From JABMRP01 sp964444795 (GTDB taxonomy: Bacteria; Planctomycetota; Planctomycetia; Pirellulales; Thermoguttaceae), in assembly GCA_964444795.1 (NCBI GenBank), contig CAYUIQ010000024.1, positions 1-52,474 of the forward strand: 52,474 nt of DNA. The letters run 5' to 3'. Positions within the stretch are counted from its first letter, which is position 1, and the number at the start of each line of letters is the position of its first letter. Positions 36,211 to 44,031 of the stretch are shown here, one piece after another. The notes beneath the pieces are model-generated. The model was given only the letters and a program-made list of their open reading frames with translations, made no database searches and had not been told where the DNA came from. The translations under genes and the position numbers were made by a program.

Positions 36211-36410
36211 GGTCGATGGGGCGGAAATTCAGTTTTCCTCGATTCTTCGGCAATCCAATCCTTGATTTCACTCGAAAATCCATGGGAAAACAGGTTGAAA
36301 ATTCAAACCGTCCTGGGAAGAAGGTCCCGCATTCGCTTTCCCGTGCCGCATCATCCGGAGAACTTCGCGACACACGCCGCCAACTCGGGAGGCAGGATGA
36401 CGTTCAGCTA

Positions 36411-36434
36411 TATACCTCCATAAAGGTATATAGA
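36411..36434. repeat. AT-rich inverted repeat downstream of the sigma factor gene
   Basis: TATATACCT and AGGTATATA are perfect 9-nt arms around a 6-nt loop. It begins about 71 nt after the sigma factor stop codon. No T-run follows, so it could be a protein-binding site or a weak terminator. Confidence 0.6.
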
Positions 36435-36505
36435 TACCAAGCAGCAGAAGGGTGTTCGGAGGTGTCCTCCGTCCACCATTGCGAGCCGACCGCACGTATT
36501 ATCGG

Positions 36506-38185
36506 CTAGTCGTCCAATCCGGGAATCTCAATTTTCTCTTCCTGGGCTGCCTTGCGGAGTTTATTCAGGGCTCGCGCCTCGATCTGCCGGATCCGCTCCT
36601 TCGTGACCCCCATGGCAGCTCCTACTTCTTTCAGGGTACGCGGCTCGTGGCCACGATCCAACCCGAACCGGCTGATAATAATCTTTTGTTCCCGTTCGTC
36701 AAGACGCCCGAGAATCTTTTCCACCTGGGTCTCCCGCTCCATCTGCGCCGCTTCCTGCTCGAAGACGTCGCTGCGCATGTCCGCCGTGCTGCCGAACATC
36801 TCGCCGTGGCTGGTGCGAAAGCGGTCGCGGACCCGGTGTTCGTCGGGAATCGTTCGGGCGAAATTCTTCATGATCGCCCAGCTCGCATAGGTGCTGAACT
36901 TGTTGCCCCGGGCGAAGTCGAATTTTTCCACCGCGCGGATCAACGACATATTGCCGTCGCTCACCAGCTCGAAGAAATTGTCGGCCGGTCCCACGTGTCG
37001 CTTGGCAATCGAGACCACCAGTCGCAAGTTCGAGCGAATGATCTCGTTCTTCGTCTCGGCCATCATCTCGTAATCTCGATCGATCTGGTCCATCAGGCCC
37101 TTGCGCGGTCGGGACGGATCGAGTTGCTCGCGCAACTTGCTCGCCTTGTGTTTCAGGTAGTTCATCTTCCGAAACAGGTGGACTTCCTGCTCCCGCGTCA
37201 ACAGCGGAATGGCGTACAGGCTGGCCAGATACGGGGGCAAACCGCTCGGCAACCGCGGCTTGCGCGCCGTGGCCTCCGACTTGGGCGACGGCTTCAGGAT
37301 GGCCCGCTCCCGCTTCTCGGCAACGCGCGGGAATTCCTCGTTGGGGATGTAGTCCAGCGGAAGACTCATGATCCGATCGGCACGCATCTCGCTGATGGTC
37401 CGATAGATACTGCTCTTGGTGCGGCAGAAGCGCCGCGCCAGCACCTCGACCGACGTGCCACGCCGGTACTGCCGGTAGATCTTCTTCCTGGTTTCCGGTC
37501 GCAACGGACCGCTCTGTTCGGGGAAGATGGCGATCTGGGTATTATCCCGGTCAAATTGCTTGAGTGTGTAACGGATCGTCTCCGCGCTGCGGCCGGTCCG
37601 ACGGGCCAGGCGCTTGGTCACTTCCGACGGACATCCACCCGCCTCGGCCAGCCGACGCGCCCAGCGAACGATTCGATCCCGTTCCCCTTGCGACAATTGG
37701 CTGAAATGGGCTCCCCGTTGAATCCGCTCCTTGTTATGAACCACGAACCGATCCACCGAGCTGGCTAGAAACCCGACGCGTTTGCGGCCGCCAAACACGA
37801 ATCGACGGCTCACCAACCCCTGGCGGCGCCAGCGGGAAATGGTCTTCGTCGACACCTGGAACAACCGGCTGAGTTCGTCGACCGTCATCACCTTTTCGCC
37901 GGCCCCCTCGGCCGGAACATTCGCCGAGTCGGAAACGTCTTCCACAAACAATCGCAAGTCGTGCTGGGCCTCGCCGCCGCTCAGCTTCAAATGCGGATAC
38001 GCTTGCGGGCGATAATCGGTGACGCGGAAGCAGAGGTATTCGTACGTATAGGTTCGCTCAGACTCTAACTCGCCGAGCAGTTTTTCCGCCCGGTTGGCCT
38101 GTTCGATCTTCTTCTCGCGCGGTGCAAATCGAACTTGCTGATCGCGGAGTTGACGCATCGCCGGATTGAGATAGTCGCTATGCAT
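36506..38185 (-). CDS. Sigma-70-family factor fused to several N-terminal HTH-like segments (559 aa)
   Basis: The C-terminal half is a sigma factor: region 1.2-like (PPYLASLYAIPLLTREQEVH, about 317-336), region 2 (ETKNEIIRSNLRLVVSIAKR from 377; KFDFARGNKFSTYASWAIMK from 421) and region 4 with a complete HTH (RTLKEVGAAMGVTKERIRQI, 516-535). Region 3 is nearly absent. In region 2.4, E. coli W434, Q437 and T440 align with Ala, Lys and Ala. The N-terminal half holds a MerR/excisionase-like HTH (TVDELSRLFQVSTKTISRWR, 101-120) and two more HTH-like segments near 160-212 and 226-272. No region 1.1 is visible. It may be a global regulator of the adjacent translation cluster; that role is inferred. 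Confidence 0.88.
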   Translation of the reverse strand: MHSDYLNPAMRQLRDQQVRFAPREKKIEQANRAEKLLGELESERTYTYEYLCFRVTDYRPQAYPHLKLSGGEAQHDLRLFVEDVSDSANVPAEGAGEKVMTVDELSRLFQVSTKTISRWRRQGLVSRRFVFGGRKRVGFLASSVDRFVVHNKERIQRGAHFSQLSQGERDRIVRWARRLAEAGGCPSEVTKRLARRTGRSAETIRYTLKQFDRDNTQIAIFPEQSGPLRPETRKKIYRQYRRGTSVEVLARRFCRTKSSIYRTISEMRADRIMSLPLDYIPNEEFPRVAEKRERAILKPSPKSEATARKPRLPSGLPPYLASLYAIPLLTREQEVHLFRKMNYLKHKASKLREQLDPSRPRKGLMDQIDRDYEMMAETKNEIIRSNLRLVVSIAKRHVGPADNFFELVSDGNMSLIRAVEKFDFARGNKFSTYASWAIMKNFARTIPDEHRVRDRFRTSHGEMFGSTADMRSDVFEQEAAQMERETQVEKILGRLDEREQKIIISRFGLDRGHEPRTLKEVGAAMGVTKERIRQIEARALNKLRKAAQEEKIEIPGLDD

Positions 38186-38318
38186 GGGAGTTCCTTTCTC
38201 ACGAGAATCCGTGGCGTTTGTTGCCTCGCCTTTTGGCTGTCTCGACTCCTTCGTGCGAGTTCGACTTCCCCGAGGAAGCCAATGGGCCGTCTATGGCCGC
38301 GGGGATTCACGTCGAAGT

Positions 38319-38400
38319 AATCTGTTTGAAATCATTCACCAATGGACGAATTTTAACAGATTCTCCTTGCAAAAAACAGTAATATTCTTTCGATTCGTCC
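38319..38400 (-). promoter_or_regulatory. Interlocked inverted repeats upstream of the sigma factor gene
   Basis: AATCTGTT (38319-38326) pairs with AACAGATT (38355-38362), and GGACGAAT (38344-38351) pairs with ATTCGTCC (38393-38400). They lie 134-215 nt before the sigma factor ATG in an AT-rich patch that stands out from the GC-rich surroundings. They are candidate operator sites, possibly for autoregulation. Confidence 0.4.
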
Positions 38401-38857
38401 AAACTTCTCCCGATTTCCCGAAATCGGCTCTACAGAGGGGGTAGATCGCCGGTCTCACCCCCCAACACTGTCAGTCTGTTGAAAAAGGAGACATCCCTGC
38501 TAGCGGGATATGCTTCTCTACGCACAAGAAGACGCCAATGGTCGCAAAAAGTTCACCTCGCCAACAAATCGGCGCGGTCCACCTTCTTTCAGCCGTTATT
38601 GATGTTTATCCCACGGTACAGGTTACAACCTCGGGGGTTAGCCCGATCCGCCGGCCGTGATCCGTACGCAATACGATGTGTCCCGAAAGCTGGGCCGTAG
38701 AAGAGAATTCGCGAGACTGCGTCGATTCGCTATCTTGACGAGAAAACCGGTCTAATCGGCATATCCGGAGGTTTACGATGGATTATCGTTGTCCGTTGGG
38801 TCGATCTAGCGACTGGATTCTACAGAAACAAGACGGGAGCTATGAAGCGGCCCCCAT

Positions 38858-38863
38858 TATAAT
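38858..38863 (+). promoter_or_regulatory. -10 element upstream of the 38906 gene
   Basis: A perfect TATAAT lies 42 nt before the ATG at 38906. No good -35 sequence is found at 16-18 nt spacing, so the promoter is only partly supported. Confidence 0.35.
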
Positions 38864-38905
38864 GGATTCCGTGCTTTCTTGTCAACTATTTGGGAGAAGC
38901 CAACG

Positions 38906-40309
38906 ATGTGTCCTTCGAAGATTTCCTCTAATGTGGTCTTCGTCGTTTGCACTGTGGTGGGGATCAGTACGGCGGCAAAGGGTGCGGACCAAACCACTTA
39001 CGCCCTGCAAAGCGATTGCCGGCCGGGCCACACGCAGCGAGTCGAGGCCACGCTGGATTTGGACGGCGATCTGAAAGTGCCCGGCGAAAAGGGCCTGGAG
39101 TCGGTGCCGATCCGCGTCGTTGGTAACTTGGCCTACGATGAACGGCTCGTTCGCTGGGATCCCAGCCTCACCCAGCGGGTTGCTTCGATCCGCCACTACG
39201 ATCGGGCCGACGCCGTGATCGAAGTCGAGGGGTCGACCGCGAGGCGCCAGCTTCGCCAGCAGCGACGGTTGATCGGGGCGGAAGTCGGCAAACAGGGCGT
39301 GATGCTCTTTTCTCCCCAGGGCCAATTGACCCGCGAGGAGCTGGATCTGGTCGACGTCGTCGGCAATAGCCTGCTGTTCGACCTCCTCCTACCGCGGGGG
39401 CCGGTCAAAGTGGGCCAAACCTGGGAGCATTCCAAGGAAGTCGCGGCCTTGTTGCTGGGGCTGGAGGAAGTGGCCGGCACCGATCTGCGGAGTGTGTTGC
39501 TGGAGGTCAACGATCGGGAGGCGACGCTCCAACTCAGCGGAACGACCGAAGGGGCCATCGGCGGCGTGACCAGTCGGATCGTAGCCAAGGCGAAGTACAT
39601 GTTCGACTTTCGCGCCAAACGGGTCACTCGATTGGGGATGGCGGTTCAGGAGCAGCGCGAGATCGGACATGCCGCGCCGGGGTTGGAGGTGACGGCCCGA
39701 CTGCAAATGACGATCGTTCCTTCCCGGCAGTCGCCCCATTTGACCGACTCCTTGGTGGCCGAGTTGCCGACCACCCCGACCGCCGAACTGCAAACGCTGG
39801 CTTACGAACCGCTCGACGGGAGACACCGCTTGTCACACGATCGCCGCTGGTTCGTGGCCGAGGAAGATCCTCGCTCGACGGTCATGCGGATGATCGACCG
39901 CGGCGAGTTGGTCGCGCAGTGCAATATCGCCTGGCTGCCTCGGATCGCCGTGGAAAACCTGCCCACGCTCCGGCAGTTTCAAGAGCAGGTCGAGCAAGGC
40001 TTGGGCAAGAACTTCGGGCAGTTCGTCAAGGTCGGGCAGTGGGCCAGCGGCGCCGACTACCGAGTCTTTCGGGCGATCGTCGACGGGCAGGCTGCCGAGT
40101 TGCCGATCCGCTGGGTCTATTACTTCCTGGCCGATCAGTACGGACATCAGGCGGCGATGGTCTTCACGGTGGAAGGCGATCTGGTCCCCCGTTTTGGCGA
40201 CGCCGACCGCCTGTTTGTCGAAACGCTGGGTTTCGCCGAGGAAGAGGACCAGCTCGACCGGGACGGAAGCCAGCCGGACGATGGCGGACTGGCACGCCGG
40301 AACGAGTAG
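38906..40309 (+). CDS. Secreted protein of unknown function (467 aa)
   Basis: The ATG at 38906 follows GGGAGAAGCC; the frame upstream starts only at a TTG. Residues about 8-28 form a signal peptide (SSNVVFVVCTVVGISTAAKG). The mature part has alternating polar/hydrophobic strands in the first 260 residues, suggesting beta structure, then a region with RWVYYFLADQYGHQAAMVF. The last 25 residues are acidic. I do not recognise a family. It is divergent from the sigma factor gene and followed by a strong hairpin. Confidence 0.75.
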   Translation: MCPSKISSNVVFVVCTVVGISTAAKGADQTTYALQSDCRPGHTQRVEATLDLDGDLKVPGEKGLESVPIRVVGNLAYDERLVRWDPSLTQRVASIRHYDRADAVIEVEGSTARRQLRQQRRLIGAEVGKQGVMLFSPQGQLTREELDLVDVVGNSLLFDLLLPRGPVKVGQTWEHSKEVAALLLGLEEVAGTDLRSVLLEVNDREATLQLSGTTEGAIGGVTSRIVAKAKYMFDFRAKRVTRLGMAVQEQREIGHAAPGLEVTARLQMTIVPSRQSPHLTDSLVAELPTTPTAELQTLAYEPLDGRHRLSHDRRWFVAEEDPRSTVMRMIDRGELVAQCNIAWLPRIAVENLPTLRQFQEQVEQGLGKNFGQFVKVGQWASGADYRVFRAIVDGQAAELPIRWVYYFLADQYGHQAAMVFTVEGDLVPRFGDADRLFVETLGFAEEEDQLDRDGSQPDDGGLARRNE

Positions 40310-40377
40310 GGTGAAGACACCAATCACCCAACACGCACCGCCACCACCGGCACCGAAAACCAACCCTACCGGCGCGC

Positions 40378-40416
40378 AAAAAAGCCGTCGCACCGCCTTG
40401 AAGCGGCGCGACGGCT
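40378..40416. terminator. Strong hairpin with A/T run, probably bidirectional terminator
   Basis: AGCCGTCGC (40383-40391) pairs with GCGACGGCT (40408-40416), with an inner CCGC/GCGG stem and a 6-nt loop. An A6 run at 40378-40383 becomes a T-run on the minus strand, making a classical terminator there. On the plus strand it lies 74 nt after the stop at 40309. Confidence 0.75.
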
Positions 40417-40749
40417 ATTGGATCAAACCTCCCGACGATTGCGAGCGGACGTGGCGCTGCGAGACGAGCGGGGGTCTGGCGTGCTAGGCACGAGCCATTG
40501 GCGACCCCAAGCTCACGCTAAAATTGGCACCTCCGTCGGAATAGGCCACGGGAGGCCTGAACGTTTTCAAGCTTGGTTCGTTCTTCCATGCAGTATGACT
40601 GCTATACAATATCGGCAGGATCGGTCCCGCTCTACGGTCGAATCGGCACGACTATTTCCACCGTTGGATTCCAACGGGGTTTGCCGCCGATCCACCCGCT
40701 CTATTCTATTTTACCTCAAGAAAGCGGACGGGCTAGCGAAGTTGCCGGG

Positions 40750-40775
40750 AAAAGCGGAAAATTGGCCGCTTTTTT
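40750..40775. terminator. Hairpin terminator near the end of the DUF1080 gene
   Basis: AAAAGCGG (40750-40757) pairs with CCGCTTTT (40766-40773) around an 8-nt loop, and two more T follow on the plus strand. It lies 65 nt after the stop of the minus-strand gene at 40840. Confidence 0.6.
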
Positions 40776-40839
40776 CCGCCCGCGAACCTTCGCCCGAAGG
40801 GGCCGACTCGTCGCCGGACACTCGTTACTTCTTCGGGCG

Positions 40840-41829
40840 TTACTTCTTCTGAATCCATACGTTGCGGTAGTTGACTTTGTTGCCGTGACCTTGCAGGTGG
40901 ATCGGGCGAGGTCCCGCCGCTTCACCCTGACGACCGGCCGTGTGGTTCGGCAATTCGACGTCGTCGTGAATCAACACGCCGTTGTGCCGGACGGTGATCC
41001 GCGCATTGGTCGTTTTCCTTCCCGAGGCATCGTACTTCGGCTCGGTGAAATCGATGTCGTAGGTTTGCCAGACCAGCGGCGGGAAGCACATATTGACGTC
41101 GGGCTCCTTGATCTTGTAGAACCCGCCGCACTCGTTGTTGCGGCCTTCGAGGCCGAACGAATCGAGCACCTGAATCTCGTAACAATCGTGGATATACACG
41201 CCGCTGTTGGAGCGTCCCTGGCCGCCGGCCTTGGGCATCCAGGACAGGCGCAGTTCGAGATGGAGCTTGTAGCTGCCGAACTTCTCCTTGGTGGTCACGC
41301 CGGCCAGCATGGTTTCCATGTCGGTCAGACGTCCCCCGTCGAAGGCATCGACATTGGTGCCGTCGAACAACACGGTGGCGCCGGCCGGCGGCTTGGCCCC
41401 GAGTGTGGGGCTTTTCCGTTCGACGCGCTTTAGGCGGATAGTCCGTTCTCCCTTGGGGTCGGTGAGCTTCATCTGCCCGTCGGCAATGGTGCCTTGCAGA
41501 TCGTCGCCCTTAATGACCACGGTATCTTCCTCTCGCCCGGCTTCGACGCGGACCCGTTTGTCGCCCTTCTTCCATCCGTCGCCGGGCAGCCCGCCGGCGA
41601 GGATAAATACCTCGAAACGCCCGTCGCCGCGGCCGACCACTTGCGCGCCGATCTTGCCGTCGGAGCCGTCGGGTAGCGGGCCGTTGCCCTCGTATTCTCC
41701 TTGCACGCCGAAATCCGGGTCGGCCTTGGCTTCCTCCGGATCGAACGTCTCATGTTTCTGAGCCGCGGCGATGCTCGCCGTGGCGACCAGCAGAAATGCC
41801 GTCAGCAGGCAGATCAAGTTCCGTGTCAT
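40840..41829 (-). CDS. Secreted DUF1080 (3-keto-disaccharide hydrolase-type) protein
   Basis: A signal peptide (NLICLLTAFLLVATASIAAA) follows the start at 41829, which has GGAGGA just upstream inside an alternative ATG five codons earlier. The C-terminal half carries DUF1080 features: TVLFDGTNVDAFDG, KFGSYKLHLELRLSWMPKAG, RSNSGVYIHDCYEIQVLDSF and QTYDIDFTEP. The fold is concanavalin-like, and some family members hydrolyse 3-keto-glycosides. Planctomycetes carry many copies. The N-terminal 130 residues have an EYEGNG segment of unknown role. Length is 329 aa. Confidence 0.9.
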   Translation of the reverse strand: MTRNLICLLTAFLLVATASIAAAQKHETFDPEEAKADPDFGVQGEYEGNGPLPDGSDGKIGAQVVGRGDGRFEVFILAGGLPGDGWKKGDKRVRVEAGREEDTVVIKGDDLQGTIADGQMKLTDPKGERTIRLKRVERKSPTLGAKPPAGATVLFDGTNVDAFDGGRLTDMETMLAGVTTKEKFGSYKLHLELRLSWMPKAGGQGRSNSGVYIHDCYEIQVLDSFGLEGRNNECGGFYKIKEPDVNMCFPPLVWQTYDIDFTEPKYDASGRKTTNARITVRHNGVLIHDDVELPNHTAGRQGEAAGPRPIHLQGHGNKVNYRNVWIQKK

Positions 41830-41889
41830 GTTGAGTCCTCCCATGCAGTCGTGTTTGTTTAGCGAATGGGTTTGCGGGCGTGACCCGCG

Positions 41890-43263
41890 CTAGGGTTTTT
41901 CCGAGGTTCTTGGTCGGGGGTCGAAGCAGGCCAGAATCATGCCCACCACCAGGAGACCGATGGCCCAGAGTGCTTCGTAGCTACGGTTATCCAGGGCCCA
42001 CGAGATACTCGACCAGACCATGAACAGGCTCGACCCGCAGAACAGAAGCGGGATGACCGGATACCAGGGCACACGGTAAGGCCGCGGCGTGTCGGGCTCG
42101 CGAAGGCGCAGCACGAACAGTGAAACACCGACCAACAAGAAGAAGATCCAGAAGATGGGGGTGGTGAAGACGACCAGGCTCTTGAACCCCCCCTCGTAAA
42201 GCCCGAACCCGACGATCAATGCCAGCGTGATGGCTCCCTGAACGAGCAGGGAGGTGACGGGGGTCCCGAGACGTTTGTGCCAGTTTCCCAGCCACGAATA
42301 GACACGATGCTCGGTTCCCATGGCGTAGTAGATTCGCGCGCCGGTGAAGACCATGCCGTTGATCGATCCCAGTGCGGAGATACAGATCAGCAGGCTGATC
42401 GCCCGGCCGCCCCAGTCACCGAATCCGAGCCGTGCCACGTCAGAGGCCACCGCGCCGGAATGGCGTACGCCTTCCATTCCCAGCGCGCAGACGAAGGCAG
42501 CGGTTATCAGCACGTAAAGCACCGTTACGGCGACGGTTCCCAACACCAACGCGCGAAGAATGTTCTTCTTTGGGTTGCGCACTTCGGCCCCCACGTAGGC
42601 CATTTCGTTCCAACCGCCGTAGGTGTAGAGAACCAGGATCATGGCCAGACGGAAGTCCATGCCTCCGTCACCCGTGAGACTCAACGAGCAGTTCTTTCCG
42701 GATCCGTAGAGCAGGCCGACCGCGACGATGACCAGCAGGCCTCCGACCTTAATCACCGTCAGCAGGTTTTGTGTCCACTTTCCCTCGCGGACCCCCGCGA
42801 TATTGATGGTCGTGAGTACGATGATGGCCGCCGCGGCGTAAATCATCAGCGCGTGGCCACCATCGCCCAACGGCCAGAGATCGTTGGCGTATCGCGCGAA
42901 GACGTAGGCGACCGCGCCAATGGAGCCCGGGCGAACAATCCACAGTTGAGCCCAGGCGAAGAGGAAACCCAATGCCCGGCCAAACGCCCGGGTAAGATAG
43001 AGGTAGTCGCCGCCTTCTTTTGGATAGGCGGTCGCCAACTCGGCATAGCAGAGCGCCCCGATCAGCGAAAGCAAGCCGCCGAACACCCATACGAGGATGA
43101 GCGCGCCGAACGAGGGAACGCATCCGGCGATGACCGGGCTCACCTCGTAGATGAACGAGCCGATAATGATCCCCACGATGATGTTCGTGGAGTCGAATAG
43201 TGAGAGCTGCCGCTTGGGGGCGGCGGGCTCGTCGGGGCGATTGGCAGGTGTTGTATCGGTCAT
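41890..43263 (-). CDS. APC-family amino acid permease
   Basis: The protein has 12 or more hydrophobic segments over 457 residues. The first segment carries the APC hallmark NIIVGIIIGSFIYEVSP, and ELATAYPKEGGDYLYLTRAF marks the next signature region, as in L-type/polyamine-organocation permeases. YTYGGWNEMAYVGAEVRNPK is a further family motif. It should import amino acids or exchange them across the inner membrane; the substrate cannot be told. A short Pro/Ala-rich N-terminal tail precedes the membrane part. It is followed by the DUF1080 gene 60 nt downstream, so the two may share a transcript. Confidence 0.9.
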   Translation of the reverse strand: MTDTTPANRPDEPAAPKRQLSLFDSTNIIVGIIIGSFIYEVSPVIAGCVPSFGALILVWVFGGLLSLIGALCYAELATAYPKEGGDYLYLTRAFGRALGFLFAWAQLWIVRPGSIGAVAYVFARYANDLWPLGDGGHALMIYAAAAIIVLTTINIAGVREGKWTQNLLTVIKVGGLLVIVAVGLLYGSGKNCSLSLTGDGGMDFRLAMILVLYTYGGWNEMAYVGAEVRNPKKNILRALVLGTVAVTVLYVLITAAFVCALGMEGVRHSGAVASDVARLGFGDWGGRAISLLICISALGSINGMVFTGARIYYAMGTEHRVYSWLGNWHKRLGTPVTSLLVQGAITLALIVGFGLYEGGFKSLVVFTTPIFWIFFLLVGVSLFVLRLREPDTPRPYRVPWYPVIPLLFCGSSLFMVWSSISWALDNRSYEALWAIGLLVVGMILACFDPRPRTSEKP

Positions 43264-43528
43264 AGGGCTCTAAGATACGCGCCAACAGCGACCGGTGGAA
43301 GTCCCTAAGAATCGCGCATGCCCGACATGGGGGGGTCGCAAGGGTCGCCGGGTTCGACCGACCGTTTCTTCTTCCCTGACCACCCCCAACCGGAGGAGTG
43401 ACCGCGGAACATCCGGCGCCGCACTGGACGGGCGCCGGGGAAATGTTAGGATAGAGGGCTCCTACCCCGCTGGTTTCCTTCCCCAACACAGGCCGCGCCG
43501 CGATCCGGTGGCGGAGCAAGACGTCGGT

Positions 43529-43750
43529 ATGACCAAGAAAGAAGAAGCCCTGAGTGTCGAGGGCGTTGTGACTCAGGCCCTGGCCAACACGCGATTCCGC
43601 GTCGAGTTGGAGAACGGCCACCAGGTGATCGCCCACGTGGCTGGAAAGATGCGCAAACACTTTATCCGCATCGTCCCCGGCGACAAAGTCACCGTCGAGT
43701 TGTCGCCCTACGATCTGACCAAGGGCCGGATTACCTACCGCGAGCGGTAG
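43529..43750 (+). CDS. infA: Translation initiation factor IF-1
   Basis: IF-1 binds the A site of the 30S during initiation. The 73-residue product starts MTKKEEALSVEGVVTQALAN and carries the OB-fold motifs FRVELENGHQVIAHVAGKMR, HFIRIVPGDKVTVELSPYDL and GRITYRER. The ATG at 43529 matches the family start; the frame upstream is open but has no homology. infA usually lies between secY/map and rpmJ; here it stands alone about 39 kb away, on the other strand. A TAGGAT sequence at 43447-43452 could be its -10 box. Confidence 0.97.
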   Translation: MTKKEEALSVEGVVTQALANTRFRVELENGHQVIAHVAGKMRKHFIRIVPGDKVTVELSPYDLTKGRITYRER

Positions 43751-43811
43751 ACTTCCCCTTCTGGAAACCTCGTTCCCGCAATCGGCGTGGGAACCAGATC
43801 CCAATCGTGTG

Positions 43812-43833
43812 CGATGGCCCTGCGTGGCCATCG
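43812..43833 (+). terminator. CGATGGCC hairpin after infA (repeat copy 1)
   Basis: CGATGGCC and GGCCATCG form a perfect 8-bp stem with a 6-nt loop, 62 nt after the infA stop. It has no T-run. A GTGCGATGG ... CCATCGTAC pair (43809-43873) encloses it more widely. A similar hairpin occurs at 52440-52461, so this may be a dispersed element. Confidence 0.55.
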
Positions 43834-44031
43834 ACCGTTCTGAATCGACGGGCTGAGAAGTCCATCGTACAGAGGCTTCCGCTACGGCAATGTGAAGCGC
43901 TGCGGCGCGAGGGAGATTTTTCCTCCCCATTCTCCAAGAACTCCCCCTTTCGTGCGAATCCCCACCAGTGAGATATTGCGCGCGGAGGGGGAACCGCGAT
44001 ACTTACCCCTAGAGAGAGGGAGAATGGCTCG

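Larger units (their letters stand above)
36156..36505. other. 350-nt gap between sigma factor gene and tRNA array
   Basis: It contains the tRNA-array promoter (36183-36210) and an AT-rich inverted repeat (36411-36434). No gene was found; short open frames here overlap these signals and lack homology or ribosome binding sites. Confidence 0.7.
38186..38905. other. 720-nt divergent intergenic region
   Basis: It separates the sigma factor gene (minus) from a secreted-protein gene (plus). Two interlocked inverted repeats lie at 38319-38400 on the sigma side and a perfect TATAAT lies at 38858-38863 on the other. Small open frames (for example at 38479 and 38778, plus) have no homology. The middle, about 38410-38730, shows nothing I can name. 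Confidence 0.6.
40310..40839. other. 530-nt gap between convergent genes
   Basis: It holds two terminator-type hairpins (40378-40416 and 40750-40775), one near each gene end. I see no gene in the remaining roughly 330 nt. Confidence 0.7.

Noticed and set aside
38479..38700. Small plus-strand open frame in the divergent region (73 codons)
   Set aside because: A GGAG-like sequence overlaps its start but there is no homology, codon bias or partner; not reported as a gene.
40418..40852. Plus-strand open frame in the gap between convergent genes
   Set aside because: It runs through a terminator-type hairpin and overlaps the end of the DUF1080 gene; no homology.
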